Assembly (NCBI RefSeq): GCF_006715085.1
Contig: NZ_VFMM01000004.1
Location: 744,001-808,000, forward strand
Direction: 5' to 3'
Source: Kribbella jejuensis
Lineage (GTDB): Bacteria > Actinomycetota > Actinomycetes > Propionibacteriales > Kribbellaceae
Length of the DNA: 64,000 nt
Every line of letters begins with the position of its first letter. The first letter of the stretch is position 1. The position numbers were made by a program, and so were the translations under genes. Positions 1-8,508 of the stretch are shown here, piece by piece. Below the pieces are notes generated by a model. That model did no database searches, was not told where the DNA came from, and worked only from the letters and a program-made list of their open reading frames with translations.

Positions 1-1890
1 CTGGAGGCGTTCTTCCGCGGCGCGGGCTGGAACGTGATCAAGGTGATCTGGGGCCGCGAGTGGGACAACCTGCTGGCCCAGGACCACGACGGCGCACTGG
101 TGAACAAGATGAACACCACGCCGGACGGGCAGTTCCAGACGTACTCCGTCGAGTCCGGTGAGTACATCCGGGAGAACTTCTTCGGCGGCGACCAGCGGCT
201 GCGGCAGATGGTCAGCGGGCTGTCCGACGAGGACCTGCGCAAGCTGCCCCGCGGCGGTCACGACTACCGCAAGGTGTACGCCGCGTTCAAGAGCGCGACC
301 GAGCACGTCGGCCAGCCGACCGTGATCCTCGCCCAGACCATCAAGGGCTGGACGATCGAGGCGCTGGAGGGCCGCAACGCCACCCACCAGATGAAGAAGC
401 TGACGTCGGACGACCTGAAGGCGTTCCGCGACCGGCTGTACCTGCCGATCGAGGACAAGGACCTCGAGGACGCGTACAACCCGCCGTACTTCCACCCCGG
501 CACCGACTCGCCGGAGTACCAGTACATGATGGAGCGCCGCAAGCAGCTCGGCGGTTCGCTGCCGGAGCGCCGGGTGCAGCCGAAGAAGCTGCAACTGCCC
601 GGCGACGACGTGTACAAGCCGCTGTCGAAGGGCTCGCACGCGCCGGTCGCGACCACGATGGCGCTGGTCCGGCTGTTCCGGGACCTGATGAAGGACCCCG
701 AGATCGGCCACCGGATCGTCCCGATCGCGCCGGACGAGTACCGCACCTTCGGTATGGACTCGATGTTCCCGACCGCGAAGATCTACTCGCCGCACGGCCA
801 GAACTACGACGCCGTCGACCGCAACCTGCTGCTGTCGTGGAAGGAGTCCACGGCCGGTCAGCTGCTGCACGAGGGCATCAGCGAGGCCGGCGCGATGGGC
901 TCGGTGCTCGCCGCGAGTACGGCGTACGCCACGCACGGTGAGCCGATGATCCCGTTCTACATCTTCTACTCGATGTTCGGGTTCCAGCGCACCGGCGACT
1001 GGATGTGGGCGCTCGGCGACCAGCTCGGCCGGGGCTTCCTGATCGGCGCCACCGCCGGTCGTACGACGCTCACCGGCGAGGGACTGCAGCACGCGGACGG
1101 ACACTCGCCGCTGCTCGCCTCGACCAACCCGGCGGCGGTGCACTACGACCCCGCGTTCGCGTACGAGATCCCGTACATCGTCAAGGACGGTCTGCGCCGG
1201 ATGTACGGCTACGGGCTCGAGGCGGACAAGCCGTACGGCGAGGACGTGTTCTACTACCTCACCGTCTACAACGAGCCGGTCCCGCAGCCGGCCGAGCCGG
1301 AGAACCTCGACGTCGCGGCCCTGCTGAAGGGCATGTACCGGTTCAACACCGGTCAGGTCGCCGACGGTGACGACGCCCCGCGGGCGCAGCTGCTCGCGTC
1401 CGGCGTGGGGCTCCCTTGGGTGCTGAAGGCCCAGCAGATCCTCGCCGACGAGTACTCGGTGGCGGCGGACGTCTGGTCCGTCACGTCGTGGAACGAGCTG
1501 CGCCGGGATGCGGTCGCCGCGGAGCAGCACAACCTGCTGCACCCGGACGAGCCGGAGCAGGTGCCGTTCGTGACCGAGCAGCTAAAGGACACCAAGGGTC
1601 CGGTCGTTGCCGTCAGCGACTTCATGCGCGCGGTCCAGGACCAGATCTCCCGCTGGGTACCGAACGACTACACCTCGCTCGGCACCGACGGGTGGGGCCT
1701 GGCCGACACCCGTGCCGCGGCCCGGCGCCACTTCCAGGTGGATGCCGAGTCGATCGTCGTCGCCACCCTGGAGATCCTCGCCAAGCGCGGCGACGTCAAG
1801 CCGGAGGTAGCGGCCGAGGCGGCCCGCAAGTACCGGATCGACGACCCGACCGCGGTCGCCGGCGTGAAGCAGGAGGGCGCAGGCGCCTGA
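1..1890 (+). CDS. aceE: Pyruvate dehydrogenase E1 component, homodimeric type (5'-truncated by window edge)
   Basis: Thiamine-diphosphate E1 subunit that decarboxylates pyruvate and acetylates the lipoyl domains of E2, feeding acetyl-CoA to the TCA cycle and lipid synthesis. The frame is open from base 1 (LEAFFRGAGW upstream of the first GTG), so the first roughly 280 residues lie outside the window and 629 residues are present. The middle pyrimidine-binding domain (GISEAGAMGSVLAAS, DEYRTFGMDS) and the C-terminal transketolase-like domain (WSVTSWNELRRD, LGTDGWGLADTR) are clear, and the latter is the signature of AceE-type rather than alpha2beta2 E1. The gene ends 14 bases before a strong terminator. 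Proximity to the fatty acid operon fits actinobacterial synteny. Confidence 0.97.
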   Translation: MEAFFRGAGWNVIKVIWGREWDNLLAQDHDGALVNKMNTTPDGQFQTYSVESGEYIRENFFGGDQRLRQMVSGLSDEDLRKLPRGGHDYRKVYAAFKSATEHVGQPTVILAQTIKGWTIEALEGRNATHQMKKLTSDDLKAFRDRLYLPIEDKDLEDAYNPPYFHPGTDSPEYQYMMERRKQLGGSLPERRVQPKKLQLPGDDVYKPLSKGSHAPVATTMALVRLFRDLMKDPEIGHRIVPIAPDEYRTFGMDSMFPTAKIYSPHGQNYDAVDRNLLLSWKESTAGQLLHEGISEAGAMGSVLAASTAYATHGEPMIPFYIFYSMFGFQRTGDWMWALGDQLGRGFLIGATAGRTTLTGEGLQHADGHSPLLASTNPAAVHYDPAFAYEIPYIVKDGLRRMYGYGLEADKPYGEDVFYYLTVYNEPVPQPAEPENLDVAALLKGMYRFNTGQVADGDDAPRAQLLASGVGLPWVLKAQQILADEYSVAADVWSVTSWNELRRDAVAAEQHNLLHPDEPEQVPFVTEQLKDTKGPVVAVSDFMRAVQDQISRWVPNDYTSLGTDGWGLADTRAAARRHFQVDAESIVVATLEILAKRGDVKPEVAAEAARKYRIDDPTAVAGVKQEGAGA

Positions 1891-1903
1891 CGCCAAGCCC
1901 CCG

Positions 1904-1939
1904 GAACGGGCCGCTCACCATTCGGTGAGCGGCCCGTTC
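1904..1939 (+). terminator. Intrinsic-type terminator after aceE
   Basis: Perfect 16-bp inverted repeat (arms 1904-1919 and 1924-1939) with a 4-nt loop ATTC, starting 14 bases after the aceE stop. It lacks a U-tract, as is common for actinobacterial terminators. No gene opposes it here, so it most likely ends aceE transcription. Confidence 0.85.
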
Positions 1940-2028
1940 GCGTACGAGAAACCTCGTAGTTCACGGCGCAGCCGAGTTGGGTATTCCGTCCGACGCGGTG
2001 GCAGGTCCTGGATTCCTACCGTCGGGGC

Positions 2029-3114
2029 ATGAACACCATCATCATCGGCGCGGGACAGGCCGGGCTCGCCACCGGTTACCACCTACAGCGGCTCGGTGAG
2101 CCGTTCACGATCCTCGACGGCAACGCGCGGCTGGGTGACCAGTGGCGGTCGCACTGGGACAGCCTGCGGTTGTACTCGCCGGCGAAGTACGACGGGCTGC
2201 CCGGCCTCCCGTTCCCGGGTGAACCGTGGCACTACCCGAGCAAGGACGAGGTCGCCGACTACCTCACGTCGTACGCCGCGCACTTCCGGCTGCCGATCCG
2301 GCACAACGCCCGGGTCGACCGGCTGGAGCGGCTCGACGACCAGTGGGTCGTCACGGTCGGCGGCGATCGGCTGATCGCCGACAATGTCGTCGTCGCCACC
2401 GGGACCTTCGGCCGTACGCCGTACCTCCCGGACTTCGCTGTCGACCTGGATCCGGCGATCCGGCAGCTGCACTCTTCGGAGTACCAGCGGCCGGGCCAGC
2501 TCAAGGACGGGCCGGTACTGGTGGTCGGCGGGTCGCACTCGGGTACGGACATCGCGTACGAGGTCGCGCAGACCCATCCGACGATCCTGTGCGGGCGTGA
2601 TCCGGGGCAGGTGCCGTTCACTCCGGGGAAGCCGAGTCAGGCGTTCTTCTGGCCGGTGATGTTGTTCGCGTGGCGGCACGTGCTGACGCGGCGGACACCG
2701 ATGGGGCGCAAGGCCATGGGCCACATCCGGCATCACGGTGGTCCGATGATCCGGGTCAAGCGCGCCGACCTGCTCGCGCGAGGGGTCGAGCGGGTGCCGG
2801 CGCGGGTGACCGGGACGCAGAACGGGCTGCCCATGCTCGCCGACGGGCGGGTCCTGGAGGTCAACAACGTGGTGTGGGCGACCGGGTTCCGGCAGGTGTT
2901 CGACTGGATCAAGGTGCCGGTCGCGGGCGCGGACGGATGGCCGCGCGAGTACCGCGGTGTGGCCGAGGGTGCGCCTGGGCTGTTCTTCTGCGGTCTGTCG
3001 TTCCAGTACGCGTTCAGTTCGATGGTGCTGCCCGGGGTCGGGCGGGACGCGGCGCACGTCGCCCGCCGGATCGCGGCGCGGGCCCACACCGACCGGAGCC
3101 TTGCCGTCGCGTGA
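2029..3114 (+). CDS. FAD/NAD(P)-dependent oxidoreductase, CzcO/flavin-monooxygenase-like
   Basis: 361-residue soluble flavoprotein. The N-terminus has an FAD-binding Rossmann motif (GAGQAGLATG, residues 7-16), and a second nucleotide-binding motif (VVGGSHSGTDIA) occurs near residue 165, as in group B flavin monooxygenases and CzcO-like proteins. The C-terminal segment FCGLSFQYAFSSMVLPG is the usual FAD-pocket closing motif of this family. A full FxGxxxHxxxY Baeyer-Villiger fingerprint is not present, only HSSEY, so the substrate is unknown. It starts at ATG 2029 after a 139-bp gap that contains the aceE terminator and is followed 33 bases later by a LuxR-type regulator on the same strand, which might control it. 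Confidence 0.88.
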   Translation: MNTIIIGAGQAGLATGYHLQRLGEPFTILDGNARLGDQWRSHWDSLRLYSPAKYDGLPGLPFPGEPWHYPSKDEVADYLTSYAAHFRLPIRHNARVDRLERLDDQWVVTVGGDRLIADNVVVATGTFGRTPYLPDFAVDLDPAIRQLHSSEYQRPGQLKDGPVLVVGGSHSGTDIAYEVAQTHPTILCGRDPGQVPFTPGKPSQAFFWPVMLFAWRHVLTRRTPMGRKAMGHIRHHGGPMIRVKRADLLARGVERVPARVTGTQNGLPMLADGRVLEVNNVVWATGFRQVFDWIKVPVAGADGWPREYRGVAEGAPGLFFCGLSFQYAFSSMVLPGVGRDAAHVARRIAARAHTDRSLAVA

Positions 3115-3147
3115 AGCGGGGAGGCATGCTCGCGGGTGGGGGTAGCC

Positions 3148-4788
3148 ATGGGGATTGTCGACGATCTACAGCGAGCCCGGGTCGCGTTCGAGCGCCGCGA
3201 CTGGGCCACCGCCTACGAAACGCTGACAACGGCCGACGCGGAAGCAGCCGGCGGAGCGGGCTTGGGCGCGGACGAGCTGATGACGTTGGGGATGGCGGCG
3301 TTCCTGCTCGGTGACATGGATGCGTGCATCCGGGCGTTGCAGAGGGGCTACCGGCAGCGGATCGACAGCGGGGAGGTGCTGGGGGCGGTCCGGTTCGCGT
3401 ACTGGCTGGCCCGGGTGCACATCGGACGCGGCGAGGGGGCGGTCGGCAGCGGGTGGGCGGCGCGGGCCGAGCGGCTGCTGGCCGACCATCCCGGCGATGT
3501 CGTCGAGCGCGGCTACCTGTTGATCTACGACTTCTTCCGCTGCCTGGAACGCGGCAACTTCGCCGGGGCGCTGGCCGTCGGCGAGGAGATCGTCAGCGTG
3601 GGACGCCGGCACGGCGACGCCGATCTGGTGGCCCAGGGCCTGGTCTGCAAGGGCCGCATGCTGATCTACTCCGGCCACGTGCCGGAAGGTCTGGCAGCGT
3701 TGGACGAGGCGATGGTCGGCGTCGCCGCGGGCGAGCTCTCGACGGTCTTCGCCGGCACCGTTTACTGCGCGATGATCGAAGGGTGCCAGGAGGTTCTCGA
3801 CTTCGAACGCGTCTCCACCTGGACGGCCGCGCTCACCCGCTGGTGCGACACCCAGCCGGATCTCGTACCCTTCACCGGCCAGTGCGCCGTCCATCGCGGC
3901 CAGATCCTCCGGCTGCATGCGGCCTACCCGGAGGCGCTGGCCGAATTCGAGGAGGCCTGCCGGCGATATGCGGCGCTGGGGTCCACCACAGCGGCCGGGC
4001 TGGCGATGGGTGAGCGTGGCGATGTCCTGCGGATCCGGGGCGACTACGCGGCAGCGGAGGCGTCGTACGACGAAGCCGCCCGGTACGGGTACGAAGCGCA
4101 ACCCGGCCGGGCGTTGTTGCTGGTCGCGCGCGGCCGCGTACCGGCTGCGGTTTCCGCCGTCCGCCGGCTACTCGCCGAGACCATGGACCCTGTCCATCGG
4201 TCACGGCTGCTGGCCGGGGCGGTCGAGGTGCTGCTCGCCGGTGACGAAGTGCGGGACGCGGAGGAGGTCGCGATCCAGTTGTCGGCCATCTCCGAATCCT
4301 TCGGGTGCGCGGGTCTGCGCGCGTCAGCGGCGTACTGCCAGGCGCTGGTCGCGTTGGCGGCCGAGGACCCGCAGCGCGCGTTGCCGGCGGCGCGCGCGGC
4401 GGCGCAGCTCTGGGGTGAACTGCGGGCGCCGTACGAGGTGGCCCGCGCGAAGGTGCTGGTCGGGCGGGCGGTCCGGCTGCTCGGCGACGAGGACTCGGCG
4501 ACGGCCGAACTGACCGCCGCCTGCCGCACGTTCGCCGAGCTCGGCGCTGTTCCCGCGCGGTTCGAGGTCGAGCGGCTGATCGGCCGCGCCACGACCGGCG
4601 GACTGACCGGCCGCGAACTCGAGGTCCTGAAACTGGTTGCTGCAGGCAACAGCAATACCGAGATCGCCCGCCGGCTGGTGCTGAGCGACAAGACCGTCGC
4701 CCGGCACCTCACCAACATCTTCACGAAGCTGGCGGTACCGTCCCGCACCGCAGCCGCCGCCTACGCCCGCGATCACGACCTGCTCTGA
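3148..4788 (+). CDS. LuxR-family transcriptional regulator with helical (TPR-like) sensor region
   Basis: About 546 residues. The C-terminal 65 residues form a LuxR/FixJ helix-turn-helix (LTGRELEVLKLVAAGNSNTE, then SDKTVARHLTNIF). The long N-terminal part is Ala/Leu/Glu-rich alpha-helical repeats of TPR character, with no P-loop, so this is not a full LAL/MalT ATPase but a relative that keeps only the helical sensor and HTH. ATG 3148 is chosen because G-rich sequence lies 5-9 nt upstream; an in-frame GTG at 3136 is the alternative. The gene is convergent with the flavin monooxygenase: the ends at 4788 and 4773 overlap by 16 bp. Confidence 0.88.
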   Translation: MGIVDDLQRARVAFERRDWATAYETLTTADAEAAGGAGLGADELMTLGMAAFLLGDMDACIRALQRGYRQRIDSGEVLGAVRFAYWLARVHIGRGEGAVGSGWAARAERLLADHPGDVVERGYLLIYDFFRCLERGNFAGALAVGEEIVSVGRRHGDADLVAQGLVCKGRMLIYSGHVPEGLAALDEAMVGVAAGELSTVFAGTVYCAMIEGCQEVLDFERVSTWTAALTRWCDTQPDLVPFTGQCAVHRGQILRLHAAYPEALAEFEEACRRYAALGSTTAAGLAMGERGDVLRIRGDYAAAEASYDEAARYGYEAQPGRALLLVARGRVPAAVSAVRRLLAETMDPVHRSRLLAGAVEVLLAGDEVRDAEEVAIQLSAISESFGCAGLRASAAYCQALVALAAEDPQRALPAARAAAQLWGELRAPYEVARAKVLVGRAVRLLGDEDSATAELTAACRTFAELGAVPARFEVERLIGRATTGGLTGRELEVLKLVAAGNSNTEIARRLVLSDKTVARHLTNIFTKLAVPSRTAAAAYARDHDLL

Positions 4789-6278
4789 CCCAACCACGTC
4801 GCCAGCGCTTCATCCAGACCGTTCGTGGAGCCGTCCGAGGCAGCCCAGGCAACGATCCCGTCCGGCCGGATCAGTACGCCGGTCAGCTCACCGCCGTACT
4901 TCGTCGTCAGCACCCGCACTCGCCCAGCGGCGGCCTCCCGCATCGCGGGCGAGTCGGCGAGGTCGAGCAGCAGCGACTTGCCGTCGGCCAGGTGTTCGCC
5001 GAGCCGCGTACCGTCCGCGAACTCGAAGTCCGGCGCGCTCGTGCCGACCAGTTCGTGGTCGCCCTCGATCGGGTACCGCTGCAGCACGCCGGACAACTTC
5101 TTGGCCAGGTACGTCGATCCGCTCGGGGTGGCGAGCAGGTCACCGACGACGCTCCGCAGCGCCGCCGTCCGGGAATCCGTGCCCATCAAGGCGATCTGCG
5201 CGCGCGTCCAGTCCAGCACCCACTCGCCGATCGGGTGCCGCTCGGTGGTGTACGTGTCGAGCAGACCGTCGGGCGCGGTGCCGTGGATCGTCGCGGCGAG
5301 CTTCCAGCCGAGGTTGACGGCGTCGCCCATCCCGAGATTGAGTCCCTGCCCGCCGAACGGCGAGTGCACATGTGCCGCGTCGCCGGCGAGCAGTACCCGG
5401 CCCTTCCGGTACGACGTCACTTGCCGGGCGTTGTCGGTGAAACGGGTCGCCGACACCAGCTTCGTGACGGTGACGTCGACGCCGGAGACCCGGCGCAGGC
5501 TGCCCTGGATCTCCTCGGCGGTGATCGGGGCGTCCCGATCCTCCGGCGGACCGTCGAACTCCACGGTGAGGATCCGGCCCGGGACCGGTCCGTGGGCATA
5601 GATACCGGTGTCGGTGTAGTGCCAGCTCGGCCTGAGCCTCTCGGCACCTTCGAGTTCGACAATCGCCTGCCGTCCGGTGATCGCAGGCTCCGTGCCCGGA
5701 AAGTCGAACCCGGCGAGCTTGCGCACCAGACTGCGCCCGCCATCACACCCCACCAACCACTCGGCCCGAACCTGGTTGTCCGCCGTCGGGCCGAGCTGGA
5801 CGGTAACGCCGGCATCGTCGGTGGTGAAACCGGTCAGTTCGGCGCCGCGGCGTACCTCGACGCCGAGCTCCGCGGCCCGCGCGCCGAGGATCGCCTCGAG
5901 TGCCTGTTGACCGACCACGAAGACCGAGGCGGCCGGCCCGGCGTCGCGGAAGTCCGGATCGCTGAAGTCGATCCCCGCGCAGCCGACCATGATCCCGGCG
6001 AAGTGTCCGGCCGGTCGCGGGGCGCTCGGGGCCTTGCCGCCGCGGAACGCCTTCATCTGCTCGAACGCCTGCTGCTGCACCTCCTGCAGCGCCGGCAGCA
6101 GTCCCCGGCGGTACAGCGCCTCGGCGGTCGGCAGGTTGATCGAACCCGCCTTGATCGTCGGGTCGATGTCGAGCAGCCGCTCGACGACCAGCACCTCCAG
6201 CCCGGCCAGCCGGAGTTCACACGCGAGCATCAGCCCGACCGGCCCGCCGCCGGCGATTACTACGTCTTTGGTCTCCAT
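4773..6278 (-). CDS. FAD-dependent aromatic monooxygenase (UbiH/PHBH type, rifampicin-monooxygenase-like)
   Basis: 501-residue class A flavoprotein hydroxylase. It has the FAD motif GGGPVGLMLACELRLAG at residues 7-23, a DG-type motif (CDGGRSLVRKLAG), the GD motif (LLAGDAAHVHSPFGGQGLN) near residue 280, and a C-terminal thioredoxin-like domain typical of polyketide and rifamycin hydroxylases. It probably hydroxylates or inactivates an aromatic compound with NAD(P)H and O2. The start is METKDVV at 6278, since the FAD motif follows at once and a -10-like TAAGAT sits exactly 7 nt upstream; a longer reading frame to 6320 would run into the divergent promoter. The divergent TetR gene is its likely repressor. 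Confidence 0.93.
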   Translation of the reverse strand: METKDVVIAGGGPVGLMLACELRLAGLEVLVVERLLDIDPTIKAGSINLPTAEALYRRGLLPALQEVQQQAFEQMKAFRGGKAPSAPRPAGHFAGIMVGCAGIDFSDPDFRDAGPAASVFVVGQQALEAILGARAAELGVEVRRGAELTGFTTDDAGVTVQLGPTADNQVRAEWLVGCDGGRSLVRKLAGFDFPGTEPAITGRQAIVELEGAERLRPSWHYTDTGIYAHGPVPGRILTVEFDGPPEDRDAPITAEEIQGSLRRVSGVDVTVTKLVSATRFTDNARQVTSYRKGRVLLAGDAAHVHSPFGGQGLNLGMGDAVNLGWKLAATIHGTAPDGLLDTYTTERHPIGEWVLDWTRAQIALMGTDSRTAALRSVVGDLLATPSGSTYLAKKLSGVLQRYPIEGDHELVGTSAPDFEFADGTRLGEHLADGKSLLLDLADSPAMREAAAGRVRVLTTKYGGELTGVLIRPDGIVAWAASDGSTNGLDEALATWLGQSRS

Positions 6279-6328
6279 GGCAGGAATCTTAGACCGAGTA
6301 CAAAATTTGGTCCAGTACAATTCCGACC
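6279..6328. promoter_or_regulatory. Divergent promoter with two mirror-image leaderless -10 elements and a probable TetR operator
   Basis: Fifty bases separate the two divergent starts. On the plus strand TACAAT (6316-6321) lies 7 nt before the TetR ATG at 6329. On the minus strand TAAGAT (reverse of 6286-6291) lies 7 nt before the monooxygenase ATG at 6278. Neither gene has room for a Shine-Dalgarno, so both mRNAs probably begin at the AUG. The central, unusually AT-rich segment has repeated GTAC half-sites (6298-6301 and 6315-6318) and GACC/GGTC arms (6292-6295 and 6309-6312), a plausible TetR operator covering both promoters. Confidence 0.65.
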
Positions 6329-6970
6329 ATGGCCGAGCAGGGACTGCGCGAACGAAAGAAACAGGCGACCCGGCGGATGATCGCCGACATCGCCACCGGG
6401 CTGTTCGTGGTGCGCGGATTCGACGCCGTCACGGTCGCCGAGATCGCCGAGGCAGCCGGCGTCTCGAAGATGACCGTCTTCAACTACTTCCCGCGCAAGG
6501 AAGACCTGTACCTGGACCGCCACCTCGACCGTCTCCGCGACCTCGAGGCCGTGGTCCGCGACCGCCCGGCCGGCGAACCGGTCTCGGTCGCGATGCGCCG
6601 GCACCAGCACGAACTACTGGCCGCCGGACACCCGCTGTCCGGCGCCATCGAGGGTGTCCGCGGCTTCTGGAGCGTGCTGCACGAGAGCCCCGCACTGATG
6701 AGCCGGATGATCGAACAAGAACACGAGATCGCCGAACTGCTCGCCGGGCTACTGACCGAGGAGACCGGCGACGAGTTCCGGTCCCGCTTGATCGGCAGCC
6801 TGCTGACCTCGACGATCACCACGATCTGGCACACCGCGGTCGGCCGCATCATCGCGGGCGACGACGTCGAGCAGGTCCGCCGCGATCAGGTCGCCGTCAT
6901 CGACGACGCGTTCGACGTACTGGAACAGGGAATCGGCCTCCGGAGGGACGGGGTTCACTCCGGCGGGTGA
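6329..6970 (+). CDS. TetR-family transcriptional repressor
   Basis: 213-residue one-component regulator. The N-terminal HTH spans about residues 10-56 (IATGLFVVRGFDAVTVAEIA, GVSKMTVFNYFPRKEDLYLD), followed by an all-helical ligand-binding and dimerisation domain. It is transcribed away from the flavin monooxygenase at 4773-6278, the classic layout of a ligand-responsive repressor controlling a detoxifying enzyme and itself. The start appears leaderless, with TACAAT 7 nt upstream of the ATG. The inducer is unknown; an aromatic substrate of the monooxygenase is the obvious guess. Confidence 0.93.
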   Translation: MAEQGLRERKKQATRRMIADIATGLFVVRGFDAVTVAEIAEAAGVSKMTVFNYFPRKEDLYLDRHLDRLRDLEAVVRDRPAGEPVSVAMRRHQHELLAAGHPLSGAIEGVRGFWSVLHESPALMSRMIEQEHEIAELLAGLLTEETGDEFRSRLIGSLLTSTITTIWHTAVGRIIAGDDVEQVRRDQVAVIDDAFDVLEQGIGLRRDGVHSGG

Positions 6971-7004
6971 GGCGGCGGGGCTTCCGTACGGCGATGCTCG
7001 GAAC

Positions 7005-7529
7005 GTGACTACAACAGAACGTCCCGTCCCGCGCTGGGCCTACGTCCTCGCGCATGCGATCCCGTTTCTGGCCTTGCCGTCGGGGCTGTGGCGGCTCGGG
7101 CTGGTGTTCGGTTCGTCGATGGGGATGCTCGACGACGCCGGCGCACCGGCGTACCTCGTCGGTTTCGGGCAGAAGCTGTACGTCGTCAGCCTCACGATCG
7201 TCTCCGAGCTGGTCGCGCTGACCGCCCTCGGGTTGGTCAGCCGCTGGGGCGAGGTCGCCCCGCGCCGGCTCCCGCTCATCGGCGGCCGGCGCGTCCACCC
7301 GTACGCCGCGATCGTCCCGGCCGTCCTCGGATCGCTGTCCTTGATGGCGATCTGGACGTACGCCTTCCGCGACGCGTACACCGGCCACTTCATCCCGTTC
7401 AGCAGCACGCCCTGGAAGGTCCTGATGCTGACGTGCTACAGCCCATTGAACCTCTGGGGACCGGCCTTGCTCGTCGTCACGTGGGCGTACTACCGCAGGC
7501 GGGTCAGCGCGACCGCGGTCGCGGTTTGA
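7005..7529 (+). CDS. Small integral membrane protein, unknown function
   Basis: 174 residues with about four hydrophobic helices (near residues 12-32, 48-72, 98-115 and 140-160). No catalytic motif is recognised. It starts at GTG 7005, 34 bases after the TetR gene, so it may share that transcript. The end overlaps the 3' end of the convergent pirin gene by 26 bp. Similar short four-helix proteins are common and uncharacterised in Actinobacteria. Confidence 0.8.
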   Translation: MTTTERPVPRWAYVLAHAIPFLALPSGLWRLGLVFGSSMGMLDDAGAPAYLVGFGQKLYVVSLTIVSELVALTALGLVSRWGEVAPRRLPLIGGRRVHPYAAIVPAVLGSLSLMAIWTYAFRDAYTGHFIPFSSTPWKVLMLTCYSPLNLWGPALLVVTWAYYRRRVSATAVAV

Positions 7530-8508
7530 GCGTGGTCGCGGGCAACGGCGGCGCCGGCAACGGATCGCCGTCGTAGCCGGGGACCATCGGGAAGCGCGGA
7601 TCGCCGGTGCTGATCGCGGTTTGCCAGGCGTTGCGAGCGGCAACGATCTCTTCGTGGGAGCGGCCAATGAAGTTCCACCACATCACCAGCTCCTCCTCGA
7701 ACGGTTCGCCGCCGAGCAGCAGGAAGCGGACTCCATTGCCGGACGCAACCAATTCGACCACGTCCCGACCGGCGCCCAGGTAGACCATCTCGCCGAACCC
7801 CGGAGACAACGAACCAACCGTCAGCGAGCCGTCGACGACGAGCACGGCGTACTCGTTGGACGACGTGAGCGGGAGCGCCAACGTACGACCGGCCTCGATC
7901 GTGATGTCGGCACCGACGAGTGGCGTGTACGCGGGCGCGGGTGAGGTGACGCCGGCGACCGTACCGATCATCACGGTCGCGTGGGCGCCGTCGAACTCCA
8001 GCTCCGGGAGATCGGCGTACGCGTTGAAGGCCGGCGGAGTCGTCGTACGAACGCCGTCCGGCAGCGCCACCCACAGTTGGGCGCCGTGCAACATCGGCGG
8101 CGCGTCCGGCGTCGAGACCTCGGAGTGTGCGATGCCGTTGCCGGCGGTCATGATGTTCAGCTCGCCCGGGCGGACGAACGCGTGCGAACCGACGCTGTCG
8201 CGGTGCTCGATCTCGCCCTCGAAGAGCCAGCTGACGGTCTGCAGGCTGGTGTGCGGATGCGGCGGTACGTGCATACCGCGCTCCCCCGGTACGTCGTACG
8301 AATCGACGCGCTGCGTCAGGTCGTCCGGTCCGTAGTGGTCGACGAAGCACCACGCGCCGACCATCCGCCGGTTCTTGTTCGGAAGCAGCCGCCGCACGGT
8401 CGTGGACCGCCCCAGCACGACCTCCCGCCCTTCGAGCAGCTCCAGGGTCGGGCCCTCACAGTCCCCGGTCCCGACAACCTCGGCCGGATCCTTCTCGAGA
8501 TCACTCAT
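7504..8508 (-). CDS. Pirin-family bicupin protein
   Basis: 334 residues. The N-terminal pirin cupin carries the metal-binding pattern HxH...HxE...E: HPHTSLQTVSW, EIEHRDSVG, and GELNIMTAGNGIAHSE with a second His/Glu set. Pirins bind Fe or Ni; some have quercetinase activity and others act as redox-sensing co-regulators, and the sequence cannot tell which. A C-terminal cupin follows (PFEEELVMWWNFIGRS). It starts at ATG 8508, overlapping the stop of the upstream PHP gene by ATGA, so it is translationally coupled; the longer open frame to 9207 is a shadow of the PHP gene. Confidence 0.92.
   Translation of the reverse strand: MSDLEKDPAEVVGTGDCEGPTLELLEGREVVLGRSTTVRRLLPNKNRRMVGAWCFVDHYGPDDLTQRVDSYDVPGERGMHVPPHPHTSLQTVSWLFEGEIEHRDSVGSHAFVRPGELNIMTAGNGIAHSEVSTPDAPPMLHGAQLWVALPDGVRTTTPPAFNAYADLPELEFDGAHATVMIGTVAGVTSPAPAYTPLVGADITIEAGRTLALPLTSSNEYAVLVVDGSLTVGSLSPGFGEMVYLGAGRDVVELVASGNGVRFLLLGGEPFEEELVMWWNFIGRSHEEIVAARNAWQTAISTGDPRFPMVPGYDGDPLPAPPLPATTLKPRPRSR

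Noticed and set aside
2083..3087. Long minus-strand frame (334 codons) opposite the flavin oxidoreductase gene
   Set aside because: Arg/Pro/His/Asp-rich product with no motif, mirror of a confident gene; typical GC-rich shadow.
4992..6380. 462-codon plus-strand frame opposite the FAD monooxygenase
   Set aside because: Low-complexity Arg/Glu-rich product; the opposite strand has a full flavoprotein with all motifs.
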